Shown here piece after piece: positions 49,555 to 57,714 of a stretch of 64,000 bases of DNA. The number at the start of each line of letters is the position of its first letter. Positions within the stretch are counted from its first letter, which is position 1. This DNA is from JAPSGM01 sp963777045 (GTDB taxonomy: Bacteria > Chloroflexota > Limnocylindria > QHBO01). The stretch spans positions 62,001 to 126,000 of the forward strand of contig CAVZPD010000015.1 in the NCBI GenBank assembly GCA_963777045.1. Reading direction: 5' to 3'. The translations under genes were made by a program, and so were the position numbers. Below the pieces are notes generated by a model. That model did not search any database. It had not been told where the DNA came from and worked only from the letters and a program-made list of their open reading frames with translations.

Positions 49555-50601
49555 CTAGCCTCCCAGTGAGTCCATCAGCTCAGCGGATGCTGCGGAGAGC
49601 TCGTCGGCAGTCGCCTGGTCAATCCAACGCGGCGCGAAACCCTGCACCTGGTTGCCGAAGGCGCGCAGCTGAGCCAGGGCGGCCGATGGCTGGCCGCTGG
49701 CCAGGAAGCGCTGTACCCGGTCCAGGCGATGGGTCAGCTGGTGGACCTTCTTGGGCGCCACCGCGCCCGATTCCACGGCCTGCTGCAGGAGGTCGACCAG
49801 GGCGCTGACGTCAGGAGTGCTGTCGGGCTCGATCGGGTCCTCGTCGGGCGTCGGCGACGGTGTCGAGCTCGGGGTCGGGCTCGGGCTAGGGCTCGGCGTC
49901 GGCGTTGCTGCCTCGAATGGGGTCGCTGGCGTTGGGGTGTTGGTCGGGCCCAGGAGGTCATCGGCGAGGGCCCAGTCGTCGGCGGAATCGGTGTCGGCAC
50001 CATTCACGACGCGATGCGCGCCCGCGGGCAGGAAGCCGTCATCGGTCGGCAGCACCGGCGCCTGCGGCTCCCAGAACCAGGCGTCCGTCGGGCCGCCATC
50101 GGAGAGCCCAACGGCGTCGAGCACGGCCTCGCTCCCGGTCACGGTGCTCGCCTCGGCCCCCACGGATGCCGCCGTCACCAGCCCCAGCGTCTGGCTGCCG
50201 TTCGGGAGGTAGTCGGACGCAGGAAGCGCCAGGTCCGGCGCCACGCCATAGTTCGCGGCGAGTCCGGCCGGGTTTCCGACCAGGTAGAAGCCATTGGCTC
50301 CCAGGCGGGCATCGGCGGGAAGGTCGATGCGACGGTCGATCGTGCCGGCGCTCGTCCCGTCGCCGTCGACCACGACCAGGCTGAGCCCGGCGAGGGGATG
50401 GCCGGGCGTCCCGTACAGCTCGAAGAACTCGGTGGTGTCGGCCCCGGTGTGGCTGACAAGCAGCTCGTTGAGGAGTACGGGATCGCCCGTCTGAGCGAAG
50501 ACGCGACCCCACGGGACCACCAGCCCGGCGACCAGGAGCGCCGATACGAGCAGCGCGAGCAGTCGATTGCCGCTGTTCTCCGTGGCGAGGACGTCCTGCA
50601 T
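49555..50601 (-). CDS. Secreted lamin-tail-domain protein with Pro/Thr/Ser linker
   Basis: 348 residues. A signal peptide (LLALLVSALLVAGLVVPWG) precedes a lamin-tail domain (VLLNELLVSHTGADTTEFFE, LAGLSLVVVDGDG, GANGFYLVGNPAG). A ~45-residue linker of Pro, Thr and Ser (TPSPSPSPTPSSTPSPTP) leads to a helical C-terminal segment (LVDLLQQAVESGAV, LTHRLDRVQRFLASGQ) resembling small helical repeats attached to secreted proteins. It faces the ExeM-type nuclease, which starts with the same lamin-tail type, so both may bind DNA or a wall component together. TAGCGT lies 6 nt before ATG 50601. Confidence 0.72.
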   Translation of the reverse strand: MQDVLATENSGNRLLALLVSALLVAGLVVPWGRVFAQTGDPVLLNELLVSHTGADTTEFFELYGTPGHPLAGLSLVVVDGDGTSAGTIDRRIDLPADARLGANGFYLVGNPAGLAANYGVAPDLALPASDYLPNGSQTLGLVTAASVGAEASTVTGSEAVLDAVGLSDGGPTDAWFWEPQAPVLPTDDGFLPAGAHRVVNGADTDSADDWALADDLLGPTNTPTPATPFEAATPTPSPSPSPTPSSTPSPTPDEDPIEPDSTPDVSALVDLLQQAVESGAVAPKKVHQLTHRLDRVQRFLASGQPSAALAQLRAFGNQVQGFAPRWIDQATADELSAASAELMDSLGG

Positions 50602-50607
50602 GAGCCG

Positions 50608-50712
50608 ACGCTAGGCCGATCGAGCCTGGCTGCCAACGGGAAGCTCGTACCGGGGCGGGTGCGTGCGCGCACATGACCGAAGGGGCCCGTGCCAGGTACC
50701 ACCGGCTACACT
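50608..50712. promoter_or_regulatory. Divergent leaderless promoters at 50601 and 50719
   Basis: TAGCGT on minus (50608-50613) is 6 nt before ATG 50601; TACACT on plus (50707-50712) is 6 nt before GTG 50719. Confidence 0.5.
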
Positions 50713-50718
50713 CAGGCC

Positions 50719-51294
50719 GTGGAACCAGAGCATCCGGAGACCTCCGAGCAGCGCCCCGCGACGTCCGGGTGGCAGCCGCCGCAGGGCGCGCCAGCCGGCT
50801 ACTCGCCCACCGGAGACCCGCCGCAATGGCGGCCTCCCGGCAGCGGCGGGTACGTGCCCCGCCCGGAGCGTCCGGGGTCGATCACTGCCGCGGCGATCGT
50901 GCTGATCGTGCTGGGCGTGCTGGCTGTGCTGCTGGGGCTGCTCTTCGTGCTGGTCGGCGTGACGTTCGAAAGCATCGTGAACATGCCGGAGTTCCGCGAC
51001 CAGCTGGGCGACGTCTCGGCTGCCGCCGGCGGCCTGTTCGTGGTCTTCGGTGCCCTGTTCCTGGGCGATGGCATCCTGCAGCTCGTCTCCGGGATCTTCG
51101 TCCTCGCCGGCCGCTCATGGGCACGGATCGGCGGCCTCATCGCCGGCGTGCTCGGGGCCCTGATCAGCCTGGTCGCCGTGCTGCCGGCCGAGGGCGGCAG
51201 CGGAGGCTTCAACTTCTTCTTCGTGGCGATGCTGGCCGCCTACGTCTTCGTCGCCTGGGTCCTGGCCACGAGCGGCGCCTACTTCCGGCGCTGA
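50719..51294 (+). CDS. Pro-rich N-terminus membrane protein of unknown function
   Basis: 191 residues. The first ~60 are Pro/Gly/Ser-rich and soluble (PPQGAPAGYSPTGDPPQWRP). Four hydrophobic helices follow: ITAAAIVLIVLGVLAVLLGL, AAGGLFVVFGALFLGDG, GGLIAGVLGALISLVAVL and FFVAMLAAYVFVAWVL. This layout resembles small multi-helix proteins common in high-GC Gram-positives. GTG 50719 is chosen because TACACT stands 6 nt upstream, which makes the earlier in-frame Met (50689) unlikely. No function can be assigned. Confidence 0.62.
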   Translation: MEPEHPETSEQRPATSGWQPPQGAPAGYSPTGDPPQWRPPGSGGYVPRPERPGSITAAAIVLIVLGVLAVLLGLLFVLVGVTFESIVNMPEFRDQLGDVSAAAGGLFVVFGALFLGDGILQLVSGIFVLAGRSWARIGGLIAGVLGALISLVAVLPAEGGSGGFNFFFVAMLAAYVFVAWVLATSGAYFRR

Positions 51295-51304
51295 GTTTCG
51301 CCGG

Positions 51305-52144
51305 TCAGCGGACGTCCAGCGTTGCGTTCCGGCGTGCGCTGCGCTCCAGGAAGCTGAACAGCGCGAAGGCGACCACCGCGTAGACGACGCCGATGAGCAG
51401 CTCGGTGGCGATCAGGCCGCCGACCTGCGACAGGCCGGCACCCTCGGCCGCCTGGCGGATGGCGGCCAGCCCATGCGTGAAGGGGAGCAGGTTGCCCACG
51501 ACCTGCATCCAGCCCGGCAGGTCCTCGATCGGTACGTTGACCCCGCAGAAGAGCAGGATCGCCATCATGATCAGGTTCGCGCCGAACAGCCCGTCGCGCA
51601 GCCGGAGCGAGATGGCGCCCTGCAGCGAGCCGATGGCGGTGCAGCTGAAGACCGTCGTGAGCAACGCCAGGCCTGCCACGGCGATCGTTGACGGATCGAG
51701 TCGCACGCCCAGGAAGACGACGCCCAGCGCAAAGGCGTATAGCGAGACGAGCAGGCCGTTGGCCAGGAAGGGCAGGAACCGCCCGGCGAAGAGCGCGGTG
51801 CGATTGGCCGGCGAGGCGAGCAGCGCCGGCAGCGTCCCGAACCAGCGCTCGTTGGCGATCGCCATCGTCATGCCGAAGACGCCCGCCAGGGCGCTGACCT
51901 GCACGGCGTTCCCGATGGCGAAGTAGGCCGGCGGGCGATCCGTGGCGTACGACCCGAGCGCCGCGAAGAAGAGCAGCTGGAAGGTCGGCCCGCCGATCAG
52001 GGTGGGGATGTAGATGGACGGTCGCGCCCAGTTGAAGAGCATCCCGTAGCTCATCCGGCCGCCGTACCAGAAGACCCGCCACGCGGTCCGCAGCGAGCCC
52101 GGTTGTGCCGATGTCGCCGGAGCGGGCAGCGTGGCCGCGGTCAC
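51305..52144 (-). CDS. ABC-2 type exporter permease
   Basis: 279 residues with about six membrane helices. After an N-terminal tail it shows RTAWRVFWYGGRMSYGMLF, then VFGMTMAIANERWFGTLPAL and LFCGVNVPIEDLPGWMQ, the ABC-2 pattern with a loop before the last helices. It should form half of the exporter channel with the next permease. GTG 52144 overlaps the preceding stop (GTGA), and the frame further upstream is not used. With the ATPase gene this makes a three-gene operon. The substrate is unknown; drug or lipid export is typical for such DrrAB-like systems. Confidence 0.82.
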   Translation of the reverse strand: MTAATLPAPATSAQPGSLRTAWRVFWYGGRMSYGMLFNWARPSIYIPTLIGGPTFQLLFFAALGSYATDRPPAYFAIGNAVQVSALAGVFGMTMAIANERWFGTLPALLASPANRTALFAGRFLPFLANGLLVSLYAFALGVVFLGVRLDPSTIAVAGLALLTTVFSCTAIGSLQGAISLRLRDGLFGANLIMMAILLFCGVNVPIEDLPGWMQVVGNLLPFTHGLAAIRQAAEGAGLSQVGGLIATELLIGVVYAVVAFALFSFLERSARRNATLDVR

Positions 52145-52929
52145 TGCAGCGCCAGCGTCGCGTCGCGCCGCGCCTTGTCGAGGACCACCACCAGCATCAG
52201 CCTCGCCAGGACGTAGTAGACGACAGCCAGGACCCCGCACATGGCGATGGGCAGCAGCGGCGGCTCCGTCCCGGTGGCCGCTCCGCGGATGGCCTCCATG
52301 CCCCAGGTCGGGGCCAGGAGCCAGCTCAGCGGGCGAACCCAGAACGGCAGGCTGGCGATCGGGACCAGCAGGCCGGCGATGAGCCAGATCGGGTACTCGA
52401 GCAGGTTGCCGAGGGCGTTGGCGTGGCGGTACAGCACGAAGGTGGTGGCGATCAGCATCCCCAGCGAGCCCAGCGAGATGACCGCGGCAAGCAGCGAGAA
52501 GGGCAGGAGCAGCGGGAAGGTCGCCTCGAGCGGCATGCCGAACAGGACGACGCCCCAGGCCAGGGTGGCCACGATGCCGTAGAAGCCGAGCACCACCGCA
52601 CCCATCGTCTGGCCGGCCAGGATGAAGTCGTAGCGGCTCGGGGCGTTGACCAGCAGCTCCAGCGTGCCCTCCCAGCGCTGCCAGGCGATGGCGCCGCCGC
52701 AGCCGAACAGGGTGGTGCTCCAGACGCCCATCATCCCGCTCCCGAGGGCGACGTACATCAGCGTCTGGCCGCCCTCACGCCCGCCCGAGTCGAAGAGCAG
52801 GAACGCCAGCGACGCGAAGATCAGTGGCGTGATGAAGGTGGTCAGGATGAAGAACTCCGAGGCGAGCAGCATCCGGACGTTGAACCAGGTCACGAACCAG
52901 ACCAGGCGGAACGTGCGTGCAGGGCTCAT
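52141..52929 (-). CDS. ABC-2 type exporter permease, second subunit
   Basis: 262 residues, six membrane helices: MLLASEFFILTTFITPLIFA, TLMYVALGSGMMGVWST, WQRWEGTLELLVNAPSRYDF, which is the ABC-2 signature before the third helix, and LLEYPIWLIAGLLVPIASLP. Probably pairs with the other permease as a heterodimer. It is 10 bp behind the ATPase gene and overlaps the second permease by 4 bp. ATG 52929 is the start. Confidence 0.85.
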   Translation of the reverse strand: MSPARTFRLVWFVTWFNVRMLLASEFFILTTFITPLIFASLAFLLFDSGGREGGQTLMYVALGSGMMGVWSTTLFGCGGAIAWQRWEGTLELLVNAPSRYDFILAGQTMGAVVLGFYGIVATLAWGVVLFGMPLEATFPLLLPFSLLAAVISLGSLGMLIATTFVLYRHANALGNLLEYPIWLIAGLLVPIASLPFWVRPLSWLLAPTWGMEAIRGAATGTEPPLLPIAMCGVLAVVYYVLARLMLVVVLDKARRDATLALQ

Positions 52930-52939
52930 CGGTCCATCG

Positions 52940-53992
52940 TCACCCGACCAGCGCGGCGCGGGCCGCGCCCTCCGCGCTGCTGGTCGTCGCGATCAGGTGC
53001 ACGTAGGCGTCCTCCAGCGTCGGCTCGCGGCCCACCACCTTGCCGATGCGCGTCTCGCCCAGCCTGCCCAGGAGGCGCTGGGTGATCGCGGTCCCGGTCT
53101 CCGACTGGACCAGCAGGATCTGGCTCTGGTCGCGCTCCTCGACGTTCACCTCGATCACGTCGGGATCGGCGCGCACGGCGTCGATCGATTCGGACGAGAC
53201 GCCGAACGTCTCGATCTCGATGATCGTGCGGTTGGCGACGGCGCTCTTCAGGTCGGTACCGGTCCCCATCGCGACGATGCGCCCGTCGTTGATGACCGCG
53301 ATTCGATCACAGAGGGCATCGGCCTCGAACATGTAGTGGGTGGTCAGGAGCACGGTCTTGCCCGACGCCACCAGCGACTTGATCGTCTGGCGCAGCTCGC
53401 GAGCGCCAACGGGATCCAGGCCGATGGACGGCTCGTCCAGGAAGACGACCTCCGGATCGTGCAGCAGCCCGCGGGCGACGTGGAGCCGCTGGCGCATGCC
53501 GCGGGAGTAACCCTCCACCTTCTCCTGCTCGCGGCCGGTCAGGCCGACCAGGTCGAGCAGCGCGGCGATGCGCCGCTTCTGCTCCGACGGCTCGACGCCG
53601 TACAGCTCGGCGAAGTAGCGCAGGTTGTCCAGGCCGCTGACGCGGTCGTAGAGGCCGCGGTCGCCGCCGAAGACGTAGCCGATGCGCCTGCGAACCTCGG
53701 TCGTCTCATGCACCACGTCGTGGCCCATGACCCGGGCCGTTCCTGCGGTCGGCAGCAGCAGGGTGATCAGCATCTTGATCGTCGTCGTCTTGCCGGCGCC
53801 ATTCGGCCCGAGTAGGCCGAAGAGCTCGCCGGGTGCCACCGCGAACGAGACGCCGCGCACCGCCTCCACGTCCAGCCGCCGCCGCCGGACCACGCCCGTG
53901 TGGGTGCGGTAGGTGCGGACGAGCTCGTCCGCCTCGATAGCGGGGGTATCGGTGGCGGGAGTGTTGGTGGCGGGAATGGTGGGAGCGCCCAT
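52940..53992 (-). CDS. ABC exporter ATPase (DrrA-like)
   Basis: 350 residues. Walker A LLGPNGAGKTTTIKMLITL, Q-loop region IGYVFGGDRG, signature YSRGMRQRLHVARGLL, Walker B EVVFLDEPSIGLDP and the H-loop LLTTHYMFEADAL are all intact. The ~100-residue C-terminal extension (IEIETFGVSSESIDAVR) is the DrrA-type regulatory tail. It powers the two ABC-2 permeases that follow. The N-terminus is a Thr/Pro/Ala repeat (PATNTPATDTPA). ATG 53992 is 9 nt behind TAGAAT. Confidence 0.92.
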   Translation of the reverse strand: MGAPTIPATNTPATDTPAIEADELVRTYRTHTGVVRRRRLDVEAVRGVSFAVAPGELFGLLGPNGAGKTTTIKMLITLLLPTAGTARVMGHDVVHETTEVRRRIGYVFGGDRGLYDRVSGLDNLRYFAELYGVEPSEQKRRIAALLDLVGLTGREQEKVEGYSRGMRQRLHVARGLLHDPEVVFLDEPSIGLDPVGARELRQTIKSLVASGKTVLLTTHYMFEADALCDRIAVINDGRIVAMGTGTDLKSAVANRTIIEIETFGVSSESIDAVRADPDVIEVNVEERDQSQILLVQSETGTAITQRLLGRLGETRIGKVVGREPTLEDAYVHLIATTSSAEGAARAALVG

Positions 53993-54001
53993 GCGGACCG
54001 C

Positions 54002-54007
54002 ATTCTA
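54002..54007 (-). promoter_or_regulatory. -10 box of the ABC exporter operon
   Basis: TAGAAT on the minus strand, 9 nt before ATG 53992. Confidence 0.5.
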
Positions 54008-54035
54008 GCCCGGCTAGTCTCTCCATCTCAAGAGG

Positions 54036-54047
54036 CTTGATATCAAG
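54036..54047. promoter_or_regulatory. Perfect 12-bp palindrome upstream of the ABC exporter
   Basis: CTTGATATCAAG, centred about 47 bp upstream of the presumed transcription start, where an activator would bind. Confidence 0.5.
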
Positions 54048-54435
54048 ATGGGAGGTGCACCGGGGGGACTCGCTCATCCGCCCGCGATCTACCGCGCAGA
54101 CGCAGCCCAGGGAGGCAGGCCGGCGCGATTCCCACGCTGTAACGACCTGCGGGGAGCGTGAGATGCGCCACGCCGTGCGCGACGCGCTCACCAGCGCGGC
54201 ATGTACCGCGCAAATGAGGCCCAGCGAGTCCGGCCGGCGCGATTCCGGCGCTGTAGCGCGCGCCGCTCCCATCGCGCGAACAGCCACGTCTGAATGCCAT
54301 CGACGTCGAGAGGCCATCTCGCTCGCTGCGATCGGCCGGCCGACCGCGACGGCCTCCATCGGCGAATCTGCTAACATCAGGTAGCCGATTTTCCTCGGCC
54401 CATCAACAGCGCTTCGGAAGGTCAACCGCTCCATC

Positions 54436-56484
54436 ATGAACGCCATTTCCCGCCGCATCGGCCTGGGCCTGGCGGCCCGCGGCGAGGTCGACGAGGTCGT
54501 CGCCTGGAGCGCCGCAGCTCGCTCCGGGGGCCTCGACTCGGTCTGGATTCACGACTCGTACTTCGAGCGCGACGCCGTCAGCTACGTGAGCGCCATCGCT
54601 GCCGAGCTCGGGGCCGATGAGCGGGACGACGGCTTCCGCATCGCCCTCGGCGCCGTGAATCCGAACACGCGGCACCCGGTGGTGCTGGCGATGACCGGAT
54701 CGGCGCTGGACGAGATGGCACCCGGCCGGATCGTGATGGGCCTGGGGACCGGCCTGCCGCTGCGACTGAAGCAGATGGGCATTCCCTACGCGCCGGAGAC
54801 CGCGGTGGAAGTCGTCAGCCGGGCGATGGACCAGCTGCGTGCCCTGTGGGCGGGGGAGCGACTGCCATCGGCCACCCAGGGCCTCCCGCCGATCCAACCG
54901 ATGTTCCCTCCGCCGCACCGCATCCCCCTGGTGATCGCCGCCTACCGCAGGGAGTTCGTCCAGCTCGCCGGCGAGAAGGCGGATGGCTACCTCGCCCGCC
55001 CCGCCGAGTCGATCCGGTCGCTTGGCGGCATCATCACGCGGCTGCGCGCCGCGGCCGAGGGTGCCGGCCGAGATCCGGACACGATCGAGAGCGCGGGCTA
55101 CCTGCTCTCGCTGGTCGATGCCTCGCGCCGAGAAGCGCTGAATCGGGCCAAGCGCGAGCCGTTCGTGATCTACATGATGAGCGTCCTGGGCGACGTGGGC
55201 CTGGCGCGCGCCGGTTTCGAGCCGGAGCTCCGCGACCGTATCGCCGCCGCCTGGCGGGCCGAGGAGTTCCATACCGCCGCCGGCCTCATTCCCGACGAGA
55301 TGCTCGACGCCTTCATGCTGTGCGGCACCGCCGAGCAGGTGGCCGCCGGCGCGCTCGCCTTCCACGAGCGAGCCGGCCTGGAGCTGCCGCTCCTGCAGCC
55401 GATCCTCCAGGAGGAGGCCCAGGTCGGCGCCCTGCTGGAGGCCGCCGAGATCTACGGCCGGCTCCCTGAAGCCGCCGCCCAACGCTGGGGCCAGGCGGTG
55501 GACAAGCCGGAGACCGATGGCATGGCGGCATCCTCGGCCGGCCCCACTGTCGCAGATGAGCGGCTCGGCCCCGTCGACTGGCTGCGGCGCCGCAGCGGGG
55601 CCATCTGGGAGGTGCTGCGCCCCTTCTCCTTCACGGCGTCGTTGACGCCCGTTGCAGCCGGCGGGGCGCTTGCCTGGGTCGACGGCATGTTCAACCTGGG
55701 CCTCTACCTGCTGGCGCTGCTGGGCGGCGTCCTGCTGCACATCGGCACGAACGTGGTCAACGAGGTGTACGACGTGCGACAGGGGATCGACACCATCACC
55801 TCGCCGCGCGCCAGCCACGCGGTGCTGAAGGGCCGCTTCAGCGAGCGTGGCGCGCTGCAGCTTGCGTTCGTGGCCTTCGCGGCCGCCGTCGCGGTTGGGA
55901 TCGCCCTCATCGCGTTCCGTGGCTGGCCGATCGTGGTGCTCGGCCTCATCGGCCTGGCGGGCGGCTACTTCTACACGGCACCGCCCTTCCAGTACAAGTT
56001 CCGCGCCCTCGGACTGCCACTCGTCTTCCTGCTGATGGGCCCGCTCATGACCCTGGGCGGCTACTACGCCGTCTCGGGCGAGTGGTCACCCGCGGCCCTG
56101 GTGCTGTCGATCCCGATCGGCTTCCTGGTCACCGCCATCCTGCACGGCAACGAGTGGCGCGACATCCGCGAGGACACGCGCGCCGGAATCAGCACCATCT
56201 CGGCGCAGGTAGGGCGCGAGTGGGCGCACTACGGCTACCTGGCGCTGACGCTGGGCGCCTACATCGTCCTGACGCTGGCGGTGGTGGGCGGCATCCTCCC
56301 GGCGGCCACCATGCTCGCGGTGCTCTCGCTGCCGTTCCTGGTGGTCGTGGTCCGCTCAGCCGAGCTGGGGGCAACCGGCCAGGCGCGGGCGATCGCCATG
56401 ATCGACCTGCAGACCGCCCGGCTGCATGCCGCGTTCGGCGTGCTCCTGGTCATGGGCCTGTTCGCCGCTGAACTCTTCCGATGA
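54436..56484 (+). CDS. Fusion of an F420-type LLM oxidoreductase and a UbiA-type prenyltransferase
   Basis: One open frame of 682 residues with two unlike enzymes. Residues 1 to about 355 are a luciferase-like TIM barrel of the F420-dependent Mer-like group: GLGLAARGEVDEVVAWS, GGLDSVWIHDSYFERDAVSY, PGRIVMGLGTGLPLRLKQMG and VIAAYRREFVQLAGEKADGY. After a ~40-residue linker, residues 395-682 are a UbiA/MenA-type membrane prenyltransferase of about eight helices. Its two Asp-rich motifs are NEVYDVRQGID near 442 and GNEWRDIREDTRAGISTIS near 571. UbiA enzymes prenylate aromatic or quinone precursors. The fusion suggests linked steps on one substrate. ATG 54436 is used, with GGAAGG some 17 nt upstream. 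The next gene overlaps by 4 bp. Confidence 0.87.
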   Translation: MNAISRRIGLGLAARGEVDEVVAWSAAARSGGLDSVWIHDSYFERDAVSYVSAIAAELGADERDDGFRIALGAVNPNTRHPVVLAMTGSALDEMAPGRIVMGLGTGLPLRLKQMGIPYAPETAVEVVSRAMDQLRALWAGERLPSATQGLPPIQPMFPPPHRIPLVIAAYRREFVQLAGEKADGYLARPAESIRSLGGIITRLRAAAEGAGRDPDTIESAGYLLSLVDASRREALNRAKREPFVIYMMSVLGDVGLARAGFEPELRDRIAAAWRAEEFHTAAGLIPDEMLDAFMLCGTAEQVAAGALAFHERAGLELPLLQPILQEEAQVGALLEAAEIYGRLPEAAAQRWGQAVDKPETDGMAASSAGPTVADERLGPVDWLRRRSGAIWEVLRPFSFTASLTPVAAGGALAWVDGMFNLGLYLLALLGGVLLHIGTNVVNEVYDVRQGIDTITSPRASHAVLKGRFSERGALQLAFVAFAAAVAVGIALIAFRGWPIVVLGLIGLAGGYFYTAPPFQYKFRALGLPLVFLLMGPLMTLGGYYAVSGEWSPAALVLSIPIGFLVTAILHGNEWRDIREDTRAGISTISAQVGREWAHYGYLALTLGAYIVLTLAVVGGILPAATMLAVLSLPFLVVVVRSAELGATGQARAIAMIDLQTARLHAAFGVLLVMGLFAAELFR

Positions 56485-57113
56485 GGGGCGCCCCCGGACG
56501 GCTGGCGCTGGCGATCGGCCTGGTGGCAGCGCAGGCAGCGTTCGCACTCACCTTCCGCGGCCCGCGGACGCAGTTCTGGCAGCGCATGACCCTCACCGGC
56601 CTGTCACTCGGCTCGTATGCGCTCGCGGTCAGCCCGCCGACGCGGCGCGTGCGCGTCGGTCCGAAGGAGGTGGTCCTGGGGCTGGCATCGGCATCGGTCC
56701 TGTACGCGACCTTCCAGGTCGGCGACCGCTTCGCGCGGCAGTTCGTCCCCGGCGGCGAGGCGCAGATCCGCGACATCTACACGCTCCGCACGCTGCGGCC
56801 GCGCGGCGAGATCGCGACGCGACTGGTGGCCGTCATCGGCCCCGCGGAGGAGCTCTTCTGGCGAGGGATGGTGCAGGCGGCCTTCATGCGCTGGCTGGGC
56901 CGATGGCGTGGCGCGGCGGCCGGTGCCGCCGCCTACGGGGGCGTGCACCTCGTGACCGGGAACTTCACCCTCTTCGGTGCCGCCGGGATCGCGGGCGCCC
57001 ACTGGTCGGCGCTCTACGCGGCAGGGATGCCGCTCGGCGCGCTGATCGTCAGCCACGCGGCGTGGGACGTCTGGATCTTTCTGCTGCAGCCGACCATGGA
57101 GCTTCCCGAGTAG
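56481..57113 (+). CDS. CPBP-family intramembrane protease (type II CAAX-like)
   Basis: 210 residues with about six membrane helices. The three conserved motifs are VIGPAEELFWRGMVQ (EExxxR), AAYGGVHLVTGNF (xxxH) and ALIVSHAAWDVWIFLL (HxxxD), which carry the metal-binding Glu and His residues. Eukaryotic relatives process prenylated CAAX proteins; bacterial ones cut varied membrane substrates. ATG 56481 overlaps the stop of the LLM-UbiA fusion, an appealing link because both families deal with prenyl groups, though this may be chance. Confidence 0.87.
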   Translation: MRGAPGRLALAIGLVAAQAAFALTFRGPRTQFWQRMTLTGLSLGSYALAVSPPTRRVRVGPKEVVLGLASASVLYATFQVGDRFARQFVPGGEAQIRDIYTLRTLRPRGEIATRLVAVIGPAEELFWRGMVQAAFMRWLGRWRGAAAGAAAYGGVHLVTGNFTLFGAAGIAGAHWSALYAAGMPLGALIVSHAAWDVWIFLLQPTMELPE

Positions 57114-57188
57114 GGGCCAGTTCCGCGTTCTCTGCTCAGTCATCCTCGGCGTGGCAGGGACGCGTAGCACTGGCACGGCTCGGTGACG

Positions 57189-57683
57189 CTACCAGCCTTC
57201 GGTGCCGGGCTCGCCCTTGAAGGGTCCGACCACGTCGGACGTCACCCAGCCACCGTAGAAGCCGCCCGGCTGGGGCGTGACGCGCTCGCCGTCGACGAAG
57301 GCGTCCACGCGGTCGGCGTAGAAGGCGACGTGGTCGCGAATGGCCTCGTAGCCGGCCGAGGGGCGCGCATAGCTCCACGCACCAACCGGGGAGGCGTGGT
57401 CTCCGACTCGGAGATCGAAGTAGGTCGCGACGCCCTTCCACTCGCAGACGGTGCGCCGGCCGATCGGGAAGAGGAGGTCCAGCCGAACGTCGTCGGGGGG
57501 CAGGTACCAGACCGGAGCGCCGGCCGTCTCCAAGACCCGGACCGCACGGCTCGTCTCGGCGATTAGGGTGCCGGCGAACTCCACCCGGACGAGGCGCGCG
57601 CTGGATTCGATCCGCGGCGGACGGGGATAGTCCCAGACTGATTCCTGGCCGGGACCGGGCTTGATGGATTTGATCGGTCTCAC
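57189..57683 (-). CDS. DUF427 protein
   Basis: 164 residues, matching the DUF427 family: ARLVRVEFAGTLIAETSRAV, PVWYLPPDDVRLDLL, the core CEWKGVATYFDLRVG, and GAWSYARPSAGYEAIRDHVA with a closing YGGWVTSDVVGPFKG. The family is a small beta fold of unknown biochemistry. The start is taken as GTG 57683, 4 nt behind TATCAC, since the 28 residues upstream show no family likeness. It stands alone, convergent with the CPBP gene. Confidence 0.82.
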   Translation of the reverse strand: MRPIKSIKPGPGQESVWDYPRPPRIESSARLVRVEFAGTLIAETSRAVRVLETAGAPVWYLPPDDVRLDLLFPIGRRTVCEWKGVATYFDLRVGDHASPVGAWSYARPSAGYEAIRDHVAFYADRVDAFVDGERVTPQPGGFYGGWVTSDVVGPFKGEPGTEGW

Positions 57684-57687
57684 GCTG

Positions 57688-57693
57688 GTGATA
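57688..57693 (-). promoter_or_regulatory. -10 box of the DUF427 gene
   Basis: TATCAC on the minus strand, 4 nt before GTG 57683; a short gap, so less sure than others. Confidence 0.3.
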
Positions 57694-57714
57694 CGCGGTG
57701 CCGTAGCCCGCCGA

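Larger units (their letters stand above)
53993..54435. other. 443-bp gap: exporter promoter, 12-bp palindrome and a 55-bp imperfect direct repeat
   Basis: No gene is supported. TAGAAT (54002-54007, minus) serves the exporter. CTTGATATCAAG is at 54036-54047. Two 55-bp imperfect direct repeats are at 54090-54144 and 54204-54258, sharing TACCGCGCA, GCCCAG and CCGGCGCGATTCC. TAACAT (54372-54377) is a -10 candidate for the 54436 gene, 58 nt before its ATG. Confidence 0.55.
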
